Part shown: one piece after another, positions 25,816 to 34,959 of the stretch
How positions within the stretch are numbered: position 1 is the first letter of the stretch
Layout: each line of letters begins with the position of its first letter
Source of the DNA: Hymenobacter sp. HSC-4F20
Lineage (GTDB): Bacteria; Bacteroidota; Bacteroidia; Cytophagales; Hymenobacteraceae
Assembly (NCBI RefSeq): GCF_019599275.1
Contig: NZ_JAHZTD010000001.1
Span: 62,001-126,000 of the forward strand
Length of the DNA stretch: 64,000 nt
Direction: 5' to 3'
Program-made: the position numbers and the translations under genes
Notes under the pieces: model-generated
The model's input: only the letters and a program-made list of their open reading frames with translations
What the model was told of the DNA's origin: nothing
Databases searched by the model: none

Positions 25816-26586
25816 CTACCCTTCCAGCCAGCTTTTCACGGCTGCTGCTTTTTCCCGGCTCACCAGCACTTCCTCGCTGGGGGCCGGCTGCAGCTCCAGC
25901 AGCAGCTTGCCGTTGAAGTGGGGGTGCAGGCGCTGCACAGCGGGCAGTTGGGCAATGAACTGACGGTTGAGGCGGAAAAACTGCGCTGGGTCCAGCAGGC
26001 TTTCCAGTTGCTCCAAGGTATAGTCGACCACGAAACGGCGGTTGTCGGCAGTGGCGAGGGTAGTGGTTTCGTGGCGGCTCTGGAACCAGGCCACCTGGCT
26101 CACGGCCAGGGGTAGGAGCTGCTCGCCGCTGCGCACCAGGAAGCGGGTTTTGTACTGGCGGTCGGGGCGGGGAAGCGCGTCGAGCAGGCGCTCCAGGCGG
26201 CGGGCAGAATCTGGGGAAGCGGCTGGGGCTGCGCGCCACTCGCGCAGCTTGGTTAGGGCGGCCTGCAGCTCGGCCAGCTTCACCGGCTTCAGCAGGTAGT
26301 CGACGCTGTTGGTTTTGAAGGCCCGAATGGCGTAGGCGTCGTAGGCGGTGGTGAAGATGACCGGGCTGCGCACCAGCAACTGGTCGAAGATTTCCAGGCT
26401 CAGGCCGTCGGCCAGCTGAATATCGGAAAGGATAAGGTCGGGGGCGGGGTGGGTGCTGAGCCACTGCACGGCGCTGGCCACGCTGTCGAGCACGGCTGCC
26501 ACCTGGGCTTCGGGCGCGGCCTGCTGGAGCAGGCGCTGGAGGCGCTCGGCGGCGGGGTATTCATCTTCGAGCAGCAAAACGGTCAT
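25816..26586 (-). CDS. LytTR-family response regulator (second system)
   Basis: The 256-residue protein has receiver acidic residues at E7-D8-E9, phospho-acceptor D55 in LILSDIQLADG and Lys in YLLKPVK, then a LytTR domain (RFLVRSGEQLLPLAVSQVAWF to FFRLNRQFIAQLPAVQ). It resembles the regulator on the other strand over its whole length (for example RRFVVDYTLEQLESLLDP against RKFVVDYTLEQLEGMLDP), so the two are paralogues. It is the last gene of a five-gene minus-strand run that includes its likely kinase. Confidence 0.92.
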   Translation of the reverse strand: MTVLLLEDEYPAAERLQRLLQQAAPEAQVAAVLDSVASAVQWLSTHPAPDLILSDIQLADGLSLEIFDQLLVRSPVIFTTAYDAYAIRAFKTNSVDYLLKPVKLAELQAALTKLREWRAAPAASPDSARRLERLLDALPRPDRQYKTRFLVRSGEQLLPLAVSQVAWFQSRHETTTLATADNRRFVVDYTLEQLESLLDPAQFFRLNRQFIAQLPAVQRLHPHFNGKLLLELQPAPSEEVLVSREKAAAVKSWLEG

Positions 26587-26640
26587 GCCAGCGGTGAAAT
26601 GGTGAAGTTGTGAACTTATGAAACGGCCAATCAGGCGCGC

Positions 26641-27168
26641 TTACTGGCCCGCGGAATTGATTTTCTGGACTAGCTGCTGGGCTTCTTCAACCGGGAAAGG
26701 CTGTTTGAGCGACTGGTAGAGCACGCCCTCGAACGTCATCTTGAAGTACTCCGCCGTGCGGCGAAACGGCACTTCAAATCCTTCGGGCAACTCCGGGTCG
26801 GAGCCTACCGCGAGCAGGAACACGTGCTTGCCGCTCAACCCCCGCCCTAGCCGCTTATGCGGTTCTTCGGTCAGGTCGGTCAGGCGGTCGAAGAAATCTT
26901 TCAGGATTCCGCTCATGCTGTACCAATACACGGGGGTGGCAAACACGAGAACGGAGTGCCGCTGCATCTGCTCAACGATGGATAGAAAGGCGTCGTCGGG
27001 GGCGTAGTCCTGCGTGTAGCGGTAGGCCGCCACGGGTAACTTCTGCAGATCAAGCAGTTGGTGAGGAACCTCAGTTAGCACCTGGGAAACTAAGCGGCGG
27101 GTATTGCCATCGGAGCGGGCACTACCCAGAATAACCAGGGGCGTATGGGAAGAAGCTAGGGCAGACAT
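26641..27168 (-). CDS. Flavodoxin-fold NAD(P)H-dependent FMN reductase
   Basis: The 175-residue protein has the flavodoxin-like reductase pattern: phosphate-binding loop ILGSARSDGNTRRLV, flavin-contact segment ATPVYWYSMSGILKDFFDRL, and VFLLAVGSDPELPEG. It probably reduces quinones, nitro compounds or flavin with NAD(P)H in the cytoplasm. The neighbouring DoxX and LytS/LytTR genes on the same strand suggest a redox or stress theme. Gaps to both neighbours are under 60 bases. Confidence 0.85.
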   Translation of the reverse strand: MSALASSHTPLVILGSARSDGNTRRLVSQVLTEVPHQLLDLQKLPVAAYRYTQDYAPDDAFLSIVEQMQRHSVLVFATPVYWYSMSGILKDFFDRLTDLTEEPHKRLGRGLSGKHVFLLAVGSDPELPEGFEVPFRRTAEYFKMTFEGVLYQSLKQPFPVEEAQQLVQKINSAGQ

Positions 27169-27204
27169 TAGAATAAGCGGAAAAGCCAGAAAATGCTCCG
27201 GAAC

Positions 27205-27669
27205 CTACGACAGGCTCGGTAGATAGGCGCCAAAGTACCACGTCCAGGCTATAAAGAACAGCTGCAGCGGCACCCGAAACCAGAGGTAGCGCGGGCCGGG
27301 CCCGTCGAGGGTGCCGGTTTGGTAGTTGAGGTGCCGTTGGGCGGCCAGGATGTTGGCGGGCAAAATCAGCAGGAAGAAAGCAATGAGCAACCCCGCCGTG
27401 CTCGGCCGCAAATTCGGAACCAGCAGCCCTACCGCTGCGGCCAGCTCCAGCACGCCGGTAGCCAGCACCCAGGCTTTTTTGGCGGGCAGAACCTGCGGCA
27501 GCATCTGCATCATGGGGGCCGTGAAAGCAAAGTGCCCGATGGCCGTGAAAACCAGCATGGCCGCCATAGCCCCGTTGCCTGCCAGCAGGTAGTTCACCTG
27601 GCCCTGGAAGAAATACGTGCCCGCTGCCAGCAGCCCGAAAACGGCCAGCAGCACAAGTAGTGGTTTCAT
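27205..27669 (-). CDS. DoxX-family membrane protein
   Basis: The 154-residue protein has four hydrophobic helices and the DoxX pattern IGHFAFTAPMMQMLPQVLPAKKAWVLATGVLELAAAVGLLVPN, followed by ILPANILAAQRHLNYQ. DoxX relatives sit in the inner membrane, often beside redox proteins, and their role is mostly unclear. It lies between the kinase and the FMN reductase in one run. Confidence 0.85.
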   Translation of the reverse strand: MKPLLVLLAVFGLLAAGTYFFQGQVNYLLAGNGAMAAMLVFTAIGHFAFTAPMMQMLPQVLPAKKAWVLATGVLELAAAVGLLVPNLRPSTAGLLIAFFLLILPANILAAQRHLNYQTGTLDGPGPRYLWFRVPLQLFFIAWTWYFGAYLPSLS

Positions 27670-27693
27670 AGTGTGCCAGGTAAACTGATAGAT

Positions 27694-28749
27694 TTACTGC
27701 GCCAAAAGCAGGGGTAGCCGCACCCGGAACCACCCTGCCGCCGTGCTGACTTCTACCGGCTGCGGTGCGCCAAGCAGCTCGTAGCGGTGGCGCACGTTGC
27801 GGAGGCCGGTGCCCGTGCCGGGGGCCAGGCCCGCCGTGCGCGGGCGCAGGGTGTTTTCTACCGTGAAATAGCCCGCCGCCAGGTCGGCCGTGAGGCGCAG
27901 CTTCAGGGGGTGCTCCCGGGAGGCCACGTTGTGCTTCAGGGCATTTTCTACCAGCAGCTGAATACTGAGCGGGGCTACGTGCTGGACCAGGGCAGCGGCC
28001 GGAATCTGCTGCGCTACCCGCAGGTTGTCGCGGAAGCGGGCTTTGTGCAGGGCCAGGTAGGTTTCCACGAAGGCCAGTTCCTCGCTTAAGGGTACGGTAG
28101 CCCGGTCGCGGGCCAGCAGCACGTAGCGGTACACGTCGGAGAGCTGCTCCACAAACTGCTGGGCGGGCTCGTTTTCGGGCTCGATGAGGGCCGAGAGGGT
28201 ATTAAGGGAGTTGAACAGAAAGTGCGGGTCGAGCTGGCTCTGCAGGGCCTCCAGCTGGCTTTGCACGCCGGCGCTCTGAAGCTGCTCGGCGCGGCGCACG
28301 TTCTCGGCCCACTGCCGGAAGAAATTCCAGCTTTCGTAGATGAGCTGCACTACCACCGTGGGCACCATATTCAGCCCGAACTCATACCAGAACGTGGACC
28401 AGCTAAGGTGCCCGCCCTGCAGCAAGCCGGCAATGCTGCCCAGTACCAGCGTCACGGCGGCAGTAATCAGGGTGTTGATGCTGGCCAGCAGCCACAGGCG
28501 GCGGGTGGTTTGCTCAACCCGTGGAAAGCGCCGGAACAAGCCGATCCACAACGCCCGGCCCGTGAGCCAGAAGGCGCAAGTAAAGCCAATCGAAATAACC
28601 CAGTTGAGCAGAAAAATAGGCACGGAGCGCACGTGCAGAATGCCGCGAGGCAGCAGCACTAGCAGCGCCAGCACCGGAATGCCGATGAGCAGAAACCACC
28701 GGTCGTTTACGCGGATGGGGTTGGGACGCTCGGCGGTGGGTAGGGGCAT
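27694..28749 (-). CDS. LytS-type sensor histidine kinase (second system)
   Basis: The 351-residue kinase has four membrane helices in the first 140 residues, a coiled linker, H176 in SQLDPHFLFNSLNTLSAL, the N box LLVENALKHN and the G box GTGTGLRNVRHRYELLG. It starts three bases after the hydrolase gene ends, so the two are translationally close. Its partner should be the LytTR regulator at the end of the run. It is a paralogue of the plus-strand kinase, with the same block order in the catalytic part and little similarity in the membrane part. Confidence 0.92.
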   Translation of the reverse strand: MPLPTAERPNPIRVNDRWFLLIGIPVLALLVLLPRGILHVRSVPIFLLNWVISIGFTCAFWLTGRALWIGLFRRFPRVEQTTRRLWLLASINTLITAAVTLVLGSIAGLLQGGHLSWSTFWYEFGLNMVPTVVVQLIYESWNFFRQWAENVRRAEQLQSAGVQSQLEALQSQLDPHFLFNSLNTLSALIEPENEPAQQFVEQLSDVYRYVLLARDRATVPLSEELAFVETYLALHKARFRDNLRVAQQIPAAALVQHVAPLSIQLLVENALKHNVASREHPLKLRLTADLAAGYFTVENTLRPRTAGLAPGTGTGLRNVRHRYELLGAPQPVEVSTAAGWFRVRLPLLLAQ

Positions 28750-28752
28750 CAG

Positions 28753-29709
28753 TTACGACTTACGGGGTAGGTGCTGCACGAAGCTAACCACCGCCTGCCG
28801 AAACCGCGCCGGCTGCTCCAGGAAGGAATAGTGCTTGCCCGGCAGCACTACCACCTGCTGCCGCGGAAACCGAAACGACTGGGGCGTGGCGCCTGTGGTT
28901 TGGTCATCTTGGCCTGCAATCACCAGGGTAGGCATAGTAAGCGCGGCCGTGGCGGGCACGTAATCCTGGCCGTAGTCGGGCAGGCGGCCGCTGAACACCT
29001 GGGTTGCAAAGTCCTGGTTCGCGGGCACGGCACGAACGGTGCGGCTGGCGCGGGCGGCCAAAGAGTCGGCGGAGAACTGGAGCTGGTAGGCTATTTTCTT
29101 CTGCTGCAGCGCGCCCATCACCAGGCCGAAGCGCTGCATCATCGGGATAGAGGCGTTGGGCTGCTCGGCGGCAGGGAGCAGGGAGGTGCCGTATTGCAGC
29201 ATGCTTTCCAGCGAGGCCGCAGGATTTAGCACGCTGTTTACCAGCACCAGCGCCTGCACCCGTTGGGGGTATTTAGTGGCGTAGGCCGTGGCAATGGTGC
29301 CGCCAAACGAGTGCGCCATGACCACCCACTTCTCCAGGCCCAAATGCTGGCGCACCTCTTCCAGGTCCTGCACCATACGCGCCATCGAGTAGTTTTTGCG
29401 GGCCGAACTGCCCGAGCGTCCGCTACCCCGCTGGTCGAAATACACCATGCGCAGCTGGTCTTCCAGCCGGTTGCCGCCCAGCTTCTCAAAGGAGTAGCTG
29501 CCCGCGCCCGGTCCGCCGTGCACAAACACGCAGGGCGTGCCCTTGCCCGCCACTTGCACAAACAGTTGCACCGAGTCGGAGGTAAGCAGGGTGGTAGTGC
29601 CGTTGGCGAGGGCCGCTGGGTTGCTTTGGGCCTGCACTCGGCGCTGGCCGGTCAGGAATAGAAAGCAGGTGAGCAACATGAGAACGAGGCGGAAGCGGGA
29701 ACTGGTCAT
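28753..29709 (-). CDS. Secreted alpha/beta hydrolase, proline iminopeptidase-like
   Basis: The 318-residue protein has a signal peptide (cleavage near VQAQ, about residue 28), the oxyanion motif VHGGPGAGS, FDQRGSGRSG, nucleophile S134 in AHSFGG, Asp in VIAGQDDQTTG and His in LPGKHYSFLEQ. HGGPG and DQRGSGRS are the marks of family S33, which includes prolyl aminopeptidases; other esters or amides are possible substrates. It is the first gene of the LytS/LytTR run, so the system may sense or regulate its activity. Confidence 0.87.
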   Translation of the reverse strand: MTSSRFRLVLMLLTCFLFLTGQRRVQAQSNPAALANGTTTLLTSDSVQLFVQVAGKGTPCVFVHGGPGAGSYSFEKLGGNRLEDQLRMVYFDQRGSGRSGSSARKNYSMARMVQDLEEVRQHLGLEKWVVMAHSFGGTIATAYATKYPQRVQALVLVNSVLNPAASLESMLQYGTSLLPAAEQPNASIPMMQRFGLVMGALQQKKIAYQLQFSADSLAARASRTVRAVPANQDFATQVFSGRLPDYGQDYVPATAALTMPTLVIAGQDDQTTGATPQSFRFPRQQVVVLPGKHYSFLEQPARFRQAVVSFVQHLPRKS

Positions 29710-29970
29710 GGCAGAAGGAGGTAGGAGAGATAAGACGAGCGAAGTAACTGCGTCAAACTTCTGAAAAGCTCTCCTTCACTTCCAGCGCAATCCGGGCGAA
29801 GTGCCGCCGTGGCGGGGCGAAACGGAAGAAATGCTCCGGTCAGGTGCGCCCCGAGCCGGAGCGCAACGGTTCTGCTTCGCGGGTTGTTGCACGACTCTCT
29901 GCTGGCGGTTCAGCATCAGCAGCGCTACCCACAGCAAGTGCTCTGCGCCACTGGCTGGCTGCAACAAGAA
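29710..29970. other. Gene-free stretch between the hydrolase and leuB
   Basis: Several overlapping open frames exist, but none has family resemblance. I see no promoter with both halves for the hydrolase run. The leuB terminator lies just beyond. Confidence 0.4.
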
Positions 29971-30007
29971 AGCCCAGGCGTCGGCACTGCTGCCGGCCGC
30001 CTGGGCT
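29971..30007 (-). terminator. Terminator at the end of the ilv-leu run
   Basis: AGCCCAGGCG pairs perfectly with CGCCTGGGCT over a 17-base loop, and the minus strand continues TTCTTGTTGC. It lies 31 bases after the leuB stop codon and closes the branched-chain amino acid run. Confidence 0.7.
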
Positions 30008-30037
30008 AGGGTCCCCACCCAATCCTCTAGTATTTCT

Positions 30038-31162
30038 TTAAATAATGGTGCTCATGCCGAGCTTGATGTTGTTGCGGTGCACCTCACAGTCGGCAATGTC
30101 GAGCACGCTGTAGGCAATGAAGTTGCCCACCTGCTCGGTGCTGTACAGCGTGGTCGGGTTCAGCTCGGGCGTTACTACTCCCTGGTCGAGGGCGTGCTGC
30201 ACGGCGTCGCGCACACAGTCGGCTTCCTCCTGAAGATGGAAGTGGTCGAGGAGCATGGCGGCCGAGAGAATGGTAGCAATGGGGTTGGCAATGCCTTTGC
30301 CCTTAGCCTGGGGGTAGGAGCCGTGGATAGGCTCGAACAGGGCCGCTCCATCGCCTACGGAAGCCGACGGCAGCAGGCCCAGGGAGCCCGCAATAACCGA
30401 GGCCTCATCCGAAATAATATCCCCGAACATATTCTCCGTGAGAATCACATCGAACTGCTTGGGATTCAGGATGATTTGCATGGCCGCGTTGTCGACGAAC
30501 AGGTAGTCGAGGGCTACGCTGGGGTACTCGGGGGCAATGCTCTGCACGGTTTCGCGCCAGAGGCGGGAGGTTTCCAGCACGTTGGCCTTATCCACGAGCG
30601 TGAGCTTGTGGCGGCGCGTTTCGGCGGCTTTGAAGGCGCGGTGCGCGATGCGCAGAATCTCGTCGCGGTGGTAGGTGCAGTGGTCGTAGGCCCAGGTGCG
30701 GTCCTCCGAACGGCCTTTCTCCCCGAAGTAGATGCCACCGGTCAATTCCCGGAAAATAAGAATGTCGGTGCCTTGAATCCGTTCGGCTTTCAGCGGGGAA
30801 TGTTCCAGCAGCTGGTCGTAGGCCGTGATGGGACGGATGTTGGCGTACAACCCGAGCGACTTGCGCAGGCCCAGCAGCCCTTGCTCGGGGCGCACCGTGG
30901 CCGTGGGGTCGTTGTCGTACTTCGGGTCGCCGATGGCCCCGAGCAGCACGGCATCGGCCTGGCGGCAGGCGGCCAGGGTAGCGTCGGGGAGGGGCGAGCC
31001 GGTGGCATCAATAGCGCAGGCGCCCATCAGCTGGTAATCAAACTCGAACTCGTGCCCGAAGCGGCTGGACACGGCTCGCAGCACCCGCACGGCTTCACTA
31101 CACACCTCCGGACCAATCCCGTCGCCCGGCAACACTACAATGCGTTTGCTTAAAATACCCAT
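30038..31162 (-). CDS. leuB: 3-isopropylmalate dehydrogenase
   Basis: The 374-residue cytoplasmic enzyme converts 3-isopropylmalate and NAD to 2-oxoisocaproate, CO2 and NADH, the third step of leucine synthesis. Visible marks are the N-terminal VVLPGDGIGPEV, substrate arginines in the 88-140 region, the metal-binding segment NMFGDIISDEASVIAGSLGLLPS and the NAD-binding EPIHGSYPQAKGKGIANP. The length is normal. The start overlaps the end of leuD by 13 bases, which implies translational coupling. It is the last gene of the run. Confidence 0.97.
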   Translation of the reverse strand: MGILSKRIVVLPGDGIGPEVCSEAVRVLRAVSSRFGHEFEFDYQLMGACAIDATGSPLPDATLAACRQADAVLLGAIGDPKYDNDPTATVRPEQGLLGLRKSLGLYANIRPITAYDQLLEHSPLKAERIQGTDILIFRELTGGIYFGEKGRSEDRTWAYDHCTYHRDEILRIAHRAFKAAETRRHKLTLVDKANVLETSRLWRETVQSIAPEYPSVALDYLFVDNAAMQIILNPKQFDVILTENMFGDIISDEASVIAGSLGLLPSASVGDGAALFEPIHGSYPQAKGKGIANPIATILSAAMLLDHFHLQEEADCVRDAVQHALDQGVVTPELNPTTLYSTEQVGNFIAYSVLDIADCEVHRNNIKLGMSTII

Positions 31163-31749
31163 GACCGTTGCTGTTCGTAGGCCGTGATGGCCGCCTCCTG
31201 GCTAATAAGAAAATCGATGTCGTCGTACCCATTAATGAGGCACTCCTTTTTGTAGGGGTCCAGCTCGAAGTGAATCACTTCAGCCCAGCCGGGTACTGTC
31301 AGGGTTTGCTCCTGCAAATCCACCGTTAAGGCGGCCTGCGGGTCCTGCGCTACCACGTCAAACAAACCCTGCAACACCTCATCCGAAACCTGCAGGGGCA
31401 GCAGCCCGGTGTTCAGGGCATTGCCCCGGAAAATATCGGCGAAGTAGCTGCTGATGACTACCCGAAAGCCGGCATCATACAAGGCCCAGGCGGCGTGTTC
31501 CCGGCTAGAGCCGCACCCGAAGTTTTTGCCCGCCAGCAGAATCTGGTGGCCCTGGTAACGGGCATCGTTCAGCACAAAATCCGGCTTCGGCTGCCCGTCG
31601 GCAGTGTAGCGCCAGTCGGCAAAGAGGTTGGCACCAAATCCTTCGCGGGTCGTCGCCTTCAGAAAGCGCGCCGGAATGATCTGGTCCGTGTCCACATTTT
31701 CTATCGGAAGCGGCACCACGCCGGAGCGCAGCGTCTGGAATTTCTCCAT
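31150..31749 (-). CDS. leuD: 3-isopropylmalate dehydratase small subunit
   Basis: The 199-residue swivel domain pairs with LeuC to isomerise 2- to 3-isopropylmalate. It shows VDTDQIIPARFL near the start, the GCGSSREHAAWAL loop that lines the active site, and the terminal CLINGYDDIDFLI. It follows leuC after a gap filled by a palindromic repeat and overlaps leuB. Confidence 0.97.
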   Translation of the reverse strand: MEKFQTLRSGVVPLPIENVDTDQIIPARFLKATTREGFGANLFADWRYTADGQPKPDFVLNDARYQGHQILLAGKNFGCGSSREHAAWALYDAGFRVVISSYFADIFRGNALNTGLLPLQVSDEVLQGLFDVVAQDPQAALTVDLQEQTLTVPGWAEVIHFELDPYKKECLINGYDDIDFLISQEAAITAYEQQRSWVF

Positions 31750-31773
31750 GGGGGCAGGGATTATGTATTACTA

Positions 31774-31872
31774 ACCGTCATGCTGAGCTTGCCGAAGCAT
31801 CTCTACCGCTTCGTTGCTATCCTACTTGATTAGTCAGAGGTAGGAATGCTTTGGCAAGCTCAGCATGACGGT
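31774..31872. repeat. Dispersed palindromic repeat, leuC-leuD gap
   Basis: ACCGTCATGCTGAGCTTGCC pairs with GGCAAGCTCAGCATGACGGT after one base slip, a near-perfect outer stem. The inner part reads GAAGCATCTCTACCGCTTCGTTGC. This is one of the cleanest copies. Confidence 0.9.
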
Positions 31873-31892
31873 CAGGTGAGTTCATTCTAGTG

Positions 31893-33290
31893 CTAGTTCA
31901 AATACTGCGTGATGTCTACCAAGCGGCCTTCCACGGCCGTAATAGCAGCTACCAGGGGCGACGCTAGCAGCGTGCGGGCGCCGGGGCCCTGGCGGCCTTC
32001 GAAGTTGCGGTTGGAGGTAGACACGCAGTAGGCACCGGCCGGAATCTTGTCGTCGTTCATAGCCAGGCAGGCGCTGCAGCCCGGTTCGCGCAGCTCGAAA
32101 CCGGCATCGGATAGTACTTTGTCGAGGCCTTCGGCAATGGCCTGCTGCTCCACTTGCTTGGAGCCGGGCACGATGATGGCCTCCACGTGAGCGGCCTTCT
32201 GCTTGCCCCGCACGTAGGCCGCTACCGTGCGCAAATCCTCAATGCGCGAGTTGGTGCAGCTGCCGATGAATACGTAGTTGATCTGCTTGCCCAGCAACGA
32301 CTCGCCCGGCTGGAAGCCCATGTAGCGCAACGACTTATCGAAGCTGGTAGCCTCGCTACCCCCGTTAAGCACCGGAATGTTGGCCGAGAGCGGAATGCCC
32401 ATACCGGGGTTAGTGCCGTAGGTTATCATGGGCTGAATGGCCGAGGCATCGAACTGCAATTCAGCGTCAAACACGGCATCTTCGTCGGAGTACAGGGTCT
32501 GCCAGTGCGCTACGGCCCGGTCCCAGTTCTCGCCCTGGGGGGCAAACCGGCGGCCTTTCAGGTACTCGAACGTGGTAGCATCTGGCGCGATGAGGCCGCC
32601 GCGGGCGCCCATCTCAATGCTCATGTTGCAGACCGTCATGCGGCCTTCCATGCTCAGGCTTCGAATGGCGCTGCCCGCGTACTCCACAAAATAGCCGGTA
32701 GCCCCGCCAGTGCCGAGCTGAGAAATGACGTACAAAATCAAATCCTTGGCTGTCACGCCGGGCCGCAGGTCGCCATCCAGGGTAATGCGCATGCGCTTGG
32801 GCTTGTCCAGCAGCAGGCACTGGGAGGCCATTACCTGCGTCACCTGGCTCGTGCCGATGCCAAAGGCAATGGTGCCAAAGGCCCCGTGCGTGGAGGTGTG
32901 ACTGTCGCCGCACACCATCGTCAGGCCCGGCTGCGTGATGCCCAGCTCCGGCCCGATGACGTGCACAATGCCCTGGTACTGGTGGCCCAAACCATAGAGC
33001 TCCACCCCAAACTTGGCGCAGTTCTCGGTAAGCTTATCTACCTGGGAGCGGGAAAGCGGGTCCTGAATGGGCTGGTCCTGGTGGCGCGTGGGTACGTTGT
33101 GGTCGGCGGTAGCCACAATCTGCTCCGGGCGGCGCAGCGTAAGGACGCGGGCCGTCAGCTCGTCGAACGCCTGGGGGCTGGTGACTTCGTGAATCAGGTG
33201 ACGGTCGATGTAGAACACCGTGAGGCCGCCAGCTACTTCACGCACCACGTGCGCATCCCAAATTTTATCAAATAAGGTTTTAGACGACAT
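31893..33290 (-). CDS. leuC: 3-isopropylmalate dehydratase large subunit
   Basis: The 465-residue aconitase-family subunit binds a 4Fe-4S cluster through Cys in [14 protein letters not shown] and the two Cys in [11 protein letters not shown]. The substrate and nucleophile segments [21 protein letters not shown] and NRNFEGRQG are intact. With LeuD it carries out the second step of leucine synthesis. Length is standard. Palindromic repeats fill the gaps on both sides. Confidence 0.97.
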   Translation of the reverse strand: MSSKTLFDKIWDAHVVREVAGGLTVFYIDRHLIHEVTSPQAFDELTARVLTLRRPEQIVATADHNVPTRHQDQPIQDPLSRSQVDKLTENCAKFGVELYGLGHQYQGIVHVIGPELGITQPGLTMVCGDSHTSTHGAFGTIAFGIGTSQVTQVMASQCLLLDKPKRMRITLDGDLRPGVTAKDLILYVISQLGTGGATGYFVEYAGSAIRSLSMEGRMTVCNMSIEMGARGGLIAPDATTFEYLKGRRFAPQGENWDRAVAHWQTLYSDEDAVFDAELQFDASAIQPMITYGTNPGMGIPLSANIPVLNGGSEATSFDKSLRYMGFQPGESLLGKQINYVFIGSCTNSRIEDLRTVAAYVRGKQKAAHVEAIIVPGSKQVEQQAIAEGLDKVLSDAGFELREPGCSACLAMNDDKIPAGAYCVSTSNRNFEGRQGPGARTLLASPLVAAITAVEGRLVDITQYLN

Positions 33291-33318
33291 GAGAGAGGGG
33301 TGGGGTGGTTAATCGGAA

Positions 33319-33422
33319 CGTCATGCTGAGCTTGTCGAAGCATCTCTCCCGCTTCGTTGAGTAGGAGTTAAGCCAGTTGACTAGCCAGAGGTAGAGATGC
33401 TTCGGCTCTGCTCAGCATGACG
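33319..33422. repeat. Dispersed palindromic repeat, leuA-leuC gap
   Basis: CGTCATGCTGAGC at one end pairs with GCTCAGCATGACG at the other, with inner GAAGCATCTCTCCCGCTTCG and AGAGATGCTTCG. It occupies most of the 150-base gap. Confidence 0.9.
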
Positions 33423-33440
33423 GTACTTCTCGTATTAATT

Positions 33441-34607
33441 CTACCCTACTGCCACTAACTGCTCCTGCTCCACCATTACGTGCAAATCCTCGTCTACCAC
33501 CTCTTTTTGGCGGTCGGCGAGGATAAGGAAGGAGGCGTAGGCTTTGTTGAGGGCGGTACGGTCGAAGTCGTAGCCGATTTTCTGGAGGCGGTAGGCCAGG
33601 GCGGCGCGGCCCGAGCGGGCGGTCAGCACAATGGCCGAATCGGGCATGCCCACTTCGCGCGGGTCGATGATTTCGTAGGTTTCGCGGTGCTTGATGACGC
33701 CATCCTGGTGAATGCCGCTGGAGTGCGAAAACGCGTTGGCGCCCACAATGGCCTTGTTCGGCTGCACCGGCATGCTCATCAGGTGCGACACCATGGCTGA
33801 GGTTTCGGCGAGCAGCTTGGTATTGATGCCCGTCTCGAAGTTGAGGTAGGGATGCTGGCGCAGCACCATTACGGCTTCTTCCAGGGCCGTATTGCCGGCC
33901 CGCTCGCCCACGCCATTGATGGTGCACTCTACCTGCCGGGCGCCGCCCAGCACACCCGCAATGGAATTGGCCGTGGCCATGCCCAAATCGTTGTGGCAGT
34001 GGGTGGAAAGGCGCACGTGCTCAATGCCGCGCACGTTATCCGCCAGGTACTTAATCTTGGCTCCGTACTCGCTGGGCAGGCAGTAGCCGGTAGTATCCGG
34101 AATGTTGAGCACGGTAGCGCCGGCGCGAATAGCGGCCTCACAGACGCGGGCCAGAAACTCATTATCGGTGCGGCCGGCGTCTTCGGCGTAAAACTCTACA
34201 TCTTCCACAAAAGACTTGGCCAGTTTCACGGCGGCCACGGCGCGCTCCAGCACTTTCTCGGGGGTAGTGCACAGCTTGAACTGGATGTGCGAATCGGAGG
34301 TGCCGATACCGGTGTGAATGCGCGGGTACTTGGCCGATTTCAAGGCTTCGGCCGCCGTAATAATGTCATTCTCCACTGCCCGGGAAAGGCCGCAGACGGT
34401 AGCGTAGCGCGTTTGGGCCGCAATGGCCGCTACCGCCGCAAAGTCGCCGGGGCTCGACACCGGAAAACCGGCCTCAATCACATCTACGCCCAGTAGCTCT
34501 AGCTGGCGGGCAATCAGCAGTTTTTCGTCCCGGTTCAGCTTGCAGCCCGGCACCTGTTCCCCGTCGCGCAGGGTTGTGTCGAAGATGTGGATTTTCTGAG
34601 TTGCCAT
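33441..34607 (-). CDS. leuA: 2-isopropylmalate synthase, short form without regulatory domain
   Basis: The enzyme condenses acetyl-CoA with 2-oxoisovalerate, the entry to leucine synthesis. The TIM barrel carries [13 protein letters not shown], the metal ligands in [16 protein letters not shown] and the [16 protein letters not shown] signature. At 388 residues it ends soon after the linker helices and lacks the C-terminal leucine-binding dimer domain of the 500-plus residue forms. Feedback inhibition by leucine is therefore not expected at that site, so control may fall on transcription. Homocitrate or citramalate synthase is possible in principle, but the leuCDB neighbours argue for LeuA. 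Confidence 0.95.
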   Translation of the reverse strand: MATQKIHIFDTTLRDGEQVPGCKLNRDEKLLIARQLELLGVDVIEAGFPVSSPGDFAAVAAIAAQTRYATVCGLSRAVENDIITAAEALKSAKYPRIHTGIGTSDSHIQFKLCTTPEKVLERAVAAVKLAKSFVEDVEFYAEDAGRTDNEFLARVCEAAIRAGATVLNIPDTTGYCLPSEYGAKIKYLADNVRGIEHVRLSTHCHNDLGMATANSIAGVLGGARQVECTINGVGERAGNTALEEAVMVLRQHPYLNFETGINTKLLAETSAMVSHLMSMPVQPNKAIVGANAFSHSSGIHQDGVIKHRETYEIIDPREVGMPDSAIVLTARSGRAALAYRLQKIGYDFDRTALNKAYASFLILADRQKEVVDEDLHVMVEQEQLVAVG

Positions 34608-34874
34608 GTTCAGTAGGGTTCAGTCAGCGAAAGTTGCTGCCCGCAAGTACATGGCCCCGCCGTGGCAGTGAAAACCACCTATCGGCACGCCTACTATTTC
34701 TAAAAGTTGACTTTTGTTTTGTAAATGCTTGACAGAAAGAAATTTATGTTCAAACAAAATACAATTGCCAACACCAAGTAGAACGTCACTTGTAGAGACG
34801 CTGCCCTTAGCTCCGCTGACCTTTGGTTTGCGTCTCAGCGCCAGGTCGATACCATCCGGATAAACAGCATCAGC
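34608..34874. other. Gap upstream of leuA with an AT-rich patch
   Basis: The 350-base space between ilvA and leuA holds no gene. Bases of about 34697-34775 are clearly AT-rich (TTGTTTTGTAAATGC, AAACAAAATACAATTG), which in this genome marks likely promoter DNA. No exact TTG/TAnnTTTG pair could be fixed, so a separate leu promoter is only suggested. A partial GTAGAGACGC repeat lies near 34793. Confidence 0.4.
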
Positions 34875-34910
34875 AACTGTAGAGACGCGAAGTGTCGCGT
34901 CTCTACAGTT
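34875..34910. repeat. Perfect 16-bp-arm palindrome ahead of leuA
   Basis: AACTGTAGAGACGCGA pairs perfectly with TCGCGTCTCTACAGTT around AGTG. It is a second repeat type, different in sequence from the CGTCATGCTGAGC type. A decayed copy lies between the first LytS and LytTR genes. Confidence 0.9.
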
Positions 34911-34959
34911 GATAACACGTAGCGCGCAATATGCTGCGTGCTTTAACCAAACTATCTAC

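Noticed and set aside
29801..31153. 450-codon plus-strand open frame opposite leuB
   Set aside because: It is the mirror of leuB in GC-rich codons; the translation has no family resemblance and leuB is unmistakable.
32154..33275. 373-codon plus-strand open frame opposite leuC
   Set aside because: It is a shadow frame produced by codon bias. LeuC is complete on the other strand.
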